Below are positions 31,101-36,085 of a DNA stretch of 36,085 nucleotides, one piece after another. Source of the stretch: a virus; IMG/VR virus record IMGVR_UViG_3300025759_000278, positions 1-36,085 of that record. One strand, given 5' to 3'. The notes beneath the pieces were generated by a model, which saw only the letters and a program-made list of their open reading frames with translations, ran no database searches and was not told the origin of the DNA. The position numbers and the translations under genes were made by a program. Position 1 is the stretch's first letter, and every line of letters starts with the position of its first letter.

Positions 31101-31689
31101 TAATAGCACCAATAAGACTACCTTTCAAACTTTCTTCTGCTACATCCTCTAGTTTAATTTCACCAGTATCAATCTGCTGTCTTAATGCATTACCTAGACC
31201 ATTATAAGTAGCGAAAACACCTGCACTCTGACCAGTTTTTTGAGCTATAGCTTTCTTTACTGCATCGTTTGCTATCTTTTTAGGCACTCCAGCTCCCGCA
31301 AATCCTTTAAACAGAACCTTGCCAGCTGTTCCAAATACTTTACTAGCTGGGCCTAGAGCTAACCAATCAGTAGGTACTAACAACGAGACAGCAGAGGATG
31401 CTATATCTTCTACAACTCCCGGATTGTAATTGCTCATATCAAATCTTTTACGACCCATAAGTAGCTCGTCTGCATGTCCAGTAATAGAGCGATTGTACCC
31501 TTCTTTTATAAAGCTAGGTAAATGGTCTAATATAGAACTAGTTGCAGCCGTATCGTAATCAGATACTGCATTCTTTAAATTAGGATTTGACTTTAGTATC
31601 TCGTAGAATAACTTATCGTCGTTTAAAGTAGTATCTGGATAAGTGTTTCTATATTGTTGTAATAGTGTTTGTTTTGTATATCTAGGCAT
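28129..31689 (-). CDS. very large internal virion protein (putative)
   Basis: This encodes 1186 residues from ATG 31689. The N-terminal 260 residues contain several Ala/Gly-rich hydrophobic segments (SLVPTDWLALGPASKV-like, SLIGAITGGVGGTLGARGAS). A long charged helical middle follows, and further Gly/Ala-rich stretches occur near residue 980 (LRLGVAGYAGGTAVATAKKY). Size, lack of repeats and position next to a 742-residue protein fit internal or ejection proteins of podoviruses, which form a channel across the envelope. No lysozyme or protease motif could be seen. It is convergent with the methyltransferase and overlaps it by nine bases. Confidence 0.65.
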   Translation of the reverse strand: MPRYTKQTLLQQYRNTYPDTTLNDDKLFYEILKSNPNLKNAVSDYDTAATSSILDHLPSFIKEGYNRSITGHADELLMGRKRFDMSNYNPGVVEDIASSAVSLLVPTDWLALGPASKVFGTAGKVLFKGFAGAGVPKKIANDAVKKAIAQKTGQSAGVFATYNGLGNALRQQIDTGEIKLEDVAEESLKGSLIGAITGGVGGTLGARGASSLTKVAAETGVLGTVAPLVEGQLPTPEDYLHTAGVILGVKGGQKLFSSPAKMKRLFEKPKKDEKFIPSPEDAKKIAETNVSYDLETAMMKNEWRSGQLAKGKKPFSRVRIAGTQGEKYRLEDLNTKKYMNMEVNSFHKLYKRGSADLGIQDIRKSKEKEIADLETKLGYNGKRSQGARRKFWVNEDGKFSTLKQADDKALFNYKERLKAEDLVMTETAKLLKDGYKINTMPKDNFIDTYFPKKVAEMLEVFKGPELRFKDPMARKYQGDVQKYFDRKAELTSIFFNQGIKEGIDRKISRKELRKGGFKNENEYWENFSDRKEKGELPVWDTITNYPFLASREAGIQVPGYTRNYVPQMFKPEIAEIVFNNVQSVAAKLNKASSVFDAYSGTKDWMKKNPERAAELEGIIKKANMSPELRQLIKMNMKTGNNPTLEAFINVGRYAYNDLYSVFGNLEKSRGKIQIPKEMRERNWKNLWYRYSYGSAKRIAEVETFGRKGEKFHRMLKTVEGNDNAKEASIMREVQSHVVGSINKDPAHNLSPTGKKIAESVMAWETSSKIALGTATIPNVSQFMISSALDAGYLRFFRGIISLADPKTREFIKRSGATEYSMLTELLGTSAMSSRTAKVADFLAKYSGFKGINKINQWTSAAAGQIFIKDLSKIATKSPIKARREWAQGKLSSMGIDYKKPISEKVLLHGVNRFAKDMNLQKDILKDPLIMNNPRSQWFFQFKRFGYRQFKLVDGILRDDLKSGNVMSVLRLGVAGYAGGTAVATAKKYMREFLSGEPSFDPMAEKFPEDFEELLENLSGVGALGMLGDMLSSTVEVGGSPADSLKFMASPPVLSSAEKLFQFFQRMESDAQTYGAQAIKRLPSRVSTLLGTVPSELMKRIEPEGLSEERLQGRKSREVRIINKYLDKGEYEKAYGRVRAWNATNPRNPITGRSISMKNTFKRMLQKQKKRQKNVIRLPELDLPFLD

Positions 31690-31691
31690 AT

Positions 31692-33920
31692 TTAAAAATT
31701 AGTTGGTGCTTGTCTTAATGAATCTAATAAGTTTTCAAATTCTATCTCTTCAGCCATCTTTTCAGCACTAGCTCCCATTTCTTTTTCAAAATCAAAGTTA
31801 AACTCAGCTCCTTTTGTAAATTCGCTCCAAACTTTCTGAGCAGATTTAGATGCTGTAAGCTTCTGAGCTCTATTTATAAGTTCGTTTATAACCTTAGGGC
31901 TAACACTTGAGACTCCCTTTGCTATACTAGGAGATTTAGATATGTCGCTTTTCAATTTTCTAAGTTCCTTTACAATTCTTTTAGCTTCGTTCTTAACTCC
32001 ACCCATTGTCTTGCCTGCTGTAGATACATCTTGAGTCTTAGAATCTGTAATGTTTGCAAACTGCTGATATATATCCTTCTCTAATTCGTTAGTTTTCCAA
32101 GCTATATACCTAGGATTTTTAAATTTAGATGGAGCTTTAGCCATATTTTCTGGTAACTTTCCATCTTTATACCAACCTTTAGAGTAGTCTACCAGTTGCT
32201 TTTTATATAAGAACTCTGGAGGAGCACCTTCACCTACCCTGACAAAAGAAGTAGTAAAGTAAGTACCTCCTCTAGATACTGCATCTTTATATGCCTGATC
32301 TATGGCATCATCTGGATTCATACCTTGTTCAATATATTTCTTTATATCTGGATTTCTTTGAAAGTTAAATGCTTCTAACGCTCTATGAGGAACTGTACTA
32401 AGAACTTGCATTCCTCTGAGTAATCCTAGCTTTGCACCTCTTGCTTCAGATATTGCCTCAATACCTTGAGAGAATTTATCATTAGCTACGTCTACCATTT
32501 TTTGTATTGCTGGGTCTGCTTTTTCTATTGCTAAGTAAGCAAAGTCTTTTGCCATGTCTCCAGCTTTACCTAATTGCTCTAAAGTAGCGTCTGCTATTTG
32601 AGCTCTCTCTTCTGGAGTAGAAGATGCAAGAGCTAAAGTCCCAGCAACTGGTACTAATATAGGAGCAAAAGCACCAACTGCTGACTTAACTCCTATCGCC
32701 ATCGTTGGATTTTCTTCAGCAAATTTAGAATAAATGTTTTGAGCTTTCTCTGGTAATCCAGATAACTCAGTTCTAGCTAGATAATTAACTACAGTAGGGA
32801 CTCCTTCTATGCCTTCTTGAACATCTTCAATTAAACTTGTATCTTCTCTAGCTAAATATCTACCTATAGTTGGTATACCAGTCCCTTCTAAAAATTCTCC
32901 TATACCTTCTATTAATCCGCTAGCCTCTTCTTTTCTACCAGCTAAAAAGTCTGAAATATCTGCATTAGTTATACTACCATTTTTTATTTCTTCTTCTACT
33001 TCTTCTATAGACATATTTCTGCTATTAGCAAATTGAGCTCTAACCTCTGGGTTCTCTTCTATCCTAGCTAACTGCGGGTTATCTAAACTAGAGCTAGCTC
33101 TTATTTTAGTATTGAGTTGGCTCTCTAAATTACTAATTTCATTTTGATAAAATTCTCTTGCAGATGGGTCAATAGCCATTAAAAGCCCATCGTAAGCTGC
33201 ATCAATTCTATTGTATAAACTTTTATTTCTTTGAATAACATCTGGATTCATCTCGTCAAAAGTTCTAGACATCATTATTTCTTTTATACCTTGAGCTGTC
33301 TTACCACCTTTTAAGTATTCTCCAGTATATTGTAATAATAATTTATCATTACCAGTCTCTGAAAGTTCCTCATCACTTAATCCGGGAAATAAAACATCTC
33401 TTAAATTGCTATTAACATTTTTAAAATTAGTTCTATTCCTATTATTAATAGCCTTTTGAGTAGTAACTGCATCTCTTATATATTTATTCCCAACAGTAGA
33501 TGTGCTATTTAAAATAGAATCAATAGCTTCAAAGCCATCCAAACTAGTGTTTAAACCCTCTGTTATAGCTTTATTATTATCTTGCCAAAAAAGATAATCT
33601 TGATAATCCCTCTCTATATCTCTTTGTTCTTCCTCTATTTTAGCTTTTTGATTATCTTTTTCTTTTTCGTATAGAAATTTCTTTTGTTGAAATTCTCTAT
33701 TTAATGAATCTTGTTGCCTATTATATTCAAGAGTCTCTTCATATTGCTCTTGCTGTTGGTCAAGCCTACTTTGCTGTAATTGCCTAGCTTGCTGTTTATC
33801 GTAAGCGTCTGTTATAGACTTAACAATATCTGCATAATCTCTAGAAGTACTTTGATAAGCTCCTAAAGCCCAAGCTGGTATACTACCACCAGCAAATGTT
33901 TTTGTATCTACTTTAGCCAT
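31692..33920 (-). CDS. large virion protein, ejection-type (putative)
   Basis: This encodes 742 residues. After about 30 residues, a Gln/Glu/Arg-rich coiled coil runs to about residue 110 (QQARQLQQSRLDQQQEQYEE, EFQQKKFLYEKEKDNQKAKI). A hydrophobic segment occurs in the middle (AVGAFAPILVPVAGTLALAS), and the C-terminal part is helical and basic. It ends two bases before the 1186-residue gene begins. The pair resembles the internal core proteins of podovirus particles. No enzymatic motif is seen. Function is inferred from size, hydrophobic segment and position. Confidence 0.6.
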   Translation of the reverse strand: MAKVDTKTFAGGSIPAWALGAYQSTSRDYADIVKSITDAYDKQQARQLQQSRLDQQQEQYEETLEYNRQQDSLNREFQQKKFLYEKEKDNQKAKIEEEQRDIERDYQDYLFWQDNNKAITEGLNTSLDGFEAIDSILNSTSTVGNKYIRDAVTTQKAINNRNRTNFKNVNSNLRDVLFPGLSDEELSETGNDKLLLQYTGEYLKGGKTAQGIKEIMMSRTFDEMNPDVIQRNKSLYNRIDAAYDGLLMAIDPSAREFYQNEISNLESQLNTKIRASSSLDNPQLARIEENPEVRAQFANSRNMSIEEVEEEIKNGSITNADISDFLAGRKEEASGLIEGIGEFLEGTGIPTIGRYLAREDTSLIEDVQEGIEGVPTVVNYLARTELSGLPEKAQNIYSKFAEENPTMAIGVKSAVGAFAPILVPVAGTLALASSTPEERAQIADATLEQLGKAGDMAKDFAYLAIEKADPAIQKMVDVANDKFSQGIEAISEARGAKLGLLRGMQVLSTVPHRALEAFNFQRNPDIKKYIEQGMNPDDAIDQAYKDAVSRGGTYFTTSFVRVGEGAPPEFLYKKQLVDYSKGWYKDGKLPENMAKAPSKFKNPRYIAWKTNELEKDIYQQFANITDSKTQDVSTAGKTMGGVKNEAKRIVKELRKLKSDISKSPSIAKGVSSVSPKVINELINRAQKLTASKSAQKVWSEFTKGAEFNFDFEKEMGASAEKMAEEIEFENLLDSLRQAPTNF

Positions 33921-33938
33921 ATTAAATCCTTTACTATA

Positions 33939-34691
33939 TTAAGGGCCAGTTCTTGGCATTGTTGGGTCTATAAATCCTGCTCCAGAGGTATCTGTATCTC
34001 CACCAGCAAAGCTATCTTCATCAAATCCAGTATAATCTCCGACTCCTTGACCGCTATAACCACCAATATTATGAGGAACCCACACTCCTCCATTCCATCT
34101 GTAGGTTTGTCCATCTGGGCCTTTTTGCAAAGTGCCTACATTATCTCCTGAAAAACCCGGAGAACCCGGAGGCCCATAAAATCCAGATTCTCTAGCTCCC
34201 GGATTGTCTCCATATAAATTTATATTATCCTGTATTCTTCGCTCGTAATCAGTCATTTCTCCTTTTTTTTCTAAGTCAGGAAGTATATCAGAGAAAAATT
34301 GACCAGCTTCACCCTTTAATCTCTCTAGCTCTTTCATCTCAGATCTTTCAGCCCCTAACATAGCTGAATACACATCTGTAAACATTCCTCTTTGAGCTTG
34401 TTGAGCACCTATAAAGCCTGCTCCACCTCCTCCAGAGCCAGCAAATCCTCCAGCACCAGAGACTTGAGCACCCGTAGGTACTTGCATATACTGAGACTGA
34501 GCTCCACTAATAGCACTAGATATATCTTGAGCACCTGAAGCCTGAGTCATCTCTAATAGAGCAGTGCTAAATTCAGGTATTATATCCTCAAACTCAGATA
34601 AATCATATTTGCTTAAATCTATCCCCGGTAGTAATTCTTGCAGGCTCATGCTACCTGCCGTATCAGATGTTGGTATTGTGTAGTCTGGCAT
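33939..34691 (-). CDS. Gly-rich virion protein, unknown
   Basis: This encodes 250 residues: an acidic helical N-terminus (LQELLPGIDLSKYDLSEFED), a Gly/Ser/Ala-rich stretch (GAGGFAGSGGGGAGFIGAQQ), a helix containing FFSDILPDLEKKGEMTDYER, and a Gly/Pro-rich C-terminus (FYGPPGSPGFSGDNVGTLQK, then a WNGGVWVPH motif). The YRWNGGVWVP part resembles small trimerising segments at the ends of fibres. It overlaps the next upstream gene by one base. It shares the ILPDLxKxGEM motif with that gene. A structural role is likely, but the exact one is unknown. Confidence 0.55.
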   Translation of the reverse strand: MPDYTIPTSDTAGSMSLQELLPGIDLSKYDLSEFEDIIPEFSTALLEMTQASGAQDISSAISGAQSQYMQVPTGAQVSGAGGFAGSGGGGAGFIGAQQAQRGMFTDVYSAMLGAERSEMKELERLKGEAGQFFSDILPDLEKKGEMTDYERRIQDNINLYGDNPGARESGFYGPPGSPGFSGDNVGTLQKGPDGQTYRWNGGVWVPHNIGGYSGQGVGDYTGFDEDSFAGGDTDTSGAGFIDPTMPRTGP

Positions 34692-35515
34692 TATTCGTAT
34701 CTCCTAGTCATAAATCCTCCACTACCTATTTTCCTAGATAGCTCTAAATCTTGCATTAACTTTTCATATCCAACTGGCATTTTAGATTGACTCATCTCAC
34801 CTTCCTTTTTTAAGTCTGGTAATATATTAAAGAGGTTTGATAGAACATCAGTTACATCTCTTTTCTTTTGAGCTTCATCTCCTAATACTACTGGAGCTAC
34901 ACCTTCAACCATTGGTATATCAGTCAATCCCTCAACCATACCCTTTACCTTTCCAGCCTCTTCTAAATCTTTTGCTTTAGTTATTTCTTGCAAGCTTGGT
35001 AATAAATCTAAAAGACCAGTTCCAGCTGTAGTTAAACCAGTCATAGTTGCTTGATTTTCTATGCTTTCTTTTAGCATGTCAAGTTGTAAATCTTTTTGAG
35101 CTTCTACAGATTCTACTGCACCTCTGTCAAACCTCATTGCTTTTTCACCAGAAACAGTTTCACCTAAGTACTTTCCCATTAGGTCTTCAAATTCGCTAAC
35201 ATCTACTTTGCCTCCAAAATATTCAGCTCCTTTTTCCATTCCTACTTTTTGAAGACCTCCAGTAACTAATCCTCTAAGTGGTTTAGCAGCTACATAAGAT
35301 GCTCCAAGAGCTGGGTTGACTAATGTTAGTCCAGCTCCAATTAAATAATCTAATCCTTTTGGAACTATAGAGCCTAAGAAAGAGCCGAAAGCACTTTTCT
35401 CTCCCTTTTCTTTCATTTGTTGCCCAAGTTCAAATTGTGCTGGAGCAAGAGCTTTTGCGACGTCAGACCTCTCTTGCATCATCTTTAGCCTTGCTTCCAT
35501 TGGTGTTAATGCCAT
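34691..35515 (-). CDS. virion protein, unknown
   Basis: This encodes 274 residues with a helical start (MALTPMEARLKMMQERSDVA), a hydrophobic Gly/Ala segment (LIGAGLTLVNPALGASYVAA), a central charged region and a C-terminal NILPDLKKEGEMSQSKMPVG motif also found in the following protein. The hydrophobic stretch would suit contact with a membrane during DNA entry. Its stop overlaps the next ATG by one base. No family is recognised. Confidence 0.55.
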   Translation of the reverse strand: MALTPMEARLKMMQERSDVAKALAPAQFELGQQMKEKGEKSAFGSFLGSIVPKGLDYLIGAGLTLVNPALGASYVAAKPLRGLVTGGLQKVGMEKGAEYFGGKVDVSEFEDLMGKYLGETVSGEKAMRFDRGAVESVEAQKDLQLDMLKESIENQATMTGLTTAGTGLLDLLPSLQEITKAKDLEEAGKVKGMVEGLTDIPMVEGVAPVVLGDEAQKKRDVTDVLSNLFNILPDLKKEGEMSQSKMPVGYEKLMQDLELSRKIGSGGFMTRRYE

Positions 35516-35525
35516 AATTATTCTC

Positions 35526-36085
35526 CTACTTAATTATATTAAAAGACCAGATAGTAGTAATGTTTACATCATGCACATTACTAGTAGGGTCTATAGATAT
35601 AGATACAACATCTCCCTTATTAAAACTTGATAAACCAGTAAATCTATACTCGTATGTTGTATCTGCACTTGCTATATTTCTTGTTATTGATTCTATTGGA
35701 GTCGGACTAGGGTCTGTAGTACCATTACTAGCTCTATGAAATCCCATAACGGTGCTTCCTCCTGCGGTTTCACTTCTAACTTCAGCTCTTATTAGCCTAC
35801 CGCCATAAGGTACTACAAACTTATTATAGCTATGTATAGATGAGCTACCAGCATCTCTATTAAATTCTAAATAAATCTTTGCACTAGTTGTTGATGTAAA
35901 GTTATGAGCGTACCAATGTATTTGATTTCCATAAACAGTACCATATGTAAAGCTATCGCCACCCACGTGAAGATGATTATCTACATGATGGTCTCCATTA
36001 GAACTTAAATGTATTTTAAAAAGCCTACCGCCTTTTTTTAATACTAAAGATAAATGCTCTCCTAATCTTTTACCTAAAGATATTT
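35526..36085 (-). CDS. tail/fibre beta-rich protein, 5' end beyond window
   Basis: The frame stays open to the right edge, so the N-terminus is missing; 186 codons are visible. A GTG at 35966 would give a 146-residue product, but sequence upstream (GEHLSLVLKKGGRLFKIHLS, then SNGDHHVDNHLHVGGDSFTY) reads as normal protein, so that GTG is internal. The C-terminal domain is beta-rich with strands such as KIYLEFNRDAG, GRLIRAEVRSETAGGSTVMG and GDVVSISIDPTS, like receptor-binding or fibre-tip domains. It starts the right late block in transcription order. Confidence 0.6.
   Translation of the reverse strand, partial: ISLGKRLGEHLSLVLKKGGRLFKIHLSSNGDHHVDNHLHVGGDSFTYGTVYGNQIHWYAHNFTSTTSAKIYLEFNRDAGSSSIHSYNKFVVPYGGRLIRAEVRSETAGGSTVMGFHRASNGTTDPSPTPIESITRNIASADTTYEYRFTGLSSFNKGDVVSISIDPTSNVHDVNITTIWSFNIIK

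Noticed and set aside
1-36085. CRISPR array, insertion sequence or integrase
   Set aside because: No spaced direct-repeat array, transposase or recombinase motif was found on either strand.

Overview
The window looks like most of the genome of a low-GC tailed bacteriophage, probably a marine podovirus-like phage. It carries a compact terminase–portal–scaffold–capsid–connector series, two very large internal-type virion proteins, LamG adhesin modules and a replication/recombination set. There are no ribosomal or metabolic housekeeping genes, integrase, repressor or recognisable lysis gene. Genes are tightly packed with ATGA and TAATG overlaps and clear Shine-Dalgarno sites, so the host is bacterial. 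The host itself cannot be read from the sequence. Both ends of the window fall inside open structural genes on the minus strand, so it is an opened or partial genome.

Layout. Positions 1–13,760 (minus strand) hold the late arm. Read in transcription order it has small accessory genes, an HEXXH metallopeptidase, a DUF1599-like protein, a DEDD exonuclease, small terminase, a gamma-glutamylcyclotransferase (GGCT)-like enzyme, large terminase, a promoter, portal, scaffold, major capsid, a decoration-like protein, a terminator, connector/neck-type genes and a LamG adhesin. Around 13,760–14,000 is an AT-rich divergent control region centred on a perfect palindrome that carries a TATAAT box on each strand. 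Positions 14,006–28,137 (plus strand) are the early/middle arm: small unknowns, an operator-rich leader, a pyrimidine-dimer-glycosylase-like protein, two zinc-ribbon amidoligases flanking a class II glutamine amidotransferase, a Cas4/RecB-like nuclease, a Rad52-like annealing protein, SSB, a structured RNA region, a Holliday-junction-resolvase-like nuclease, DnaB helicase and a cytosine-5 methyltransferase. Positions 28,129–36,085 (minus strand) hold large virion proteins that converge on the methyltransferase.

How the parts fit. SSB, the Rad52-like protein, the RecB-like nuclease, resolvase and helicase form a recombination-dependent replication set; no DNA polymerase was recognised. The two amidoligases and the glutaminase are in one operon and all carry CxxC zinc ribbons, which suggests a glutamine-fed amide-ligation pathway on an unknown substrate.

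The strongest unusual signal is at the end of the early arm. A 203-codon gene lies wholly inside the methyltransferase gene in the +1 frame, and both frames carry recognisable conserved motifs. Other notable signals are four TGAGA-N5-TCTCA-type palindromes upstream of one early gene, a compact tRNA-like RNA, a portal gene with no standard start codon, and a second long same-strand overlap in the resolvase gene.
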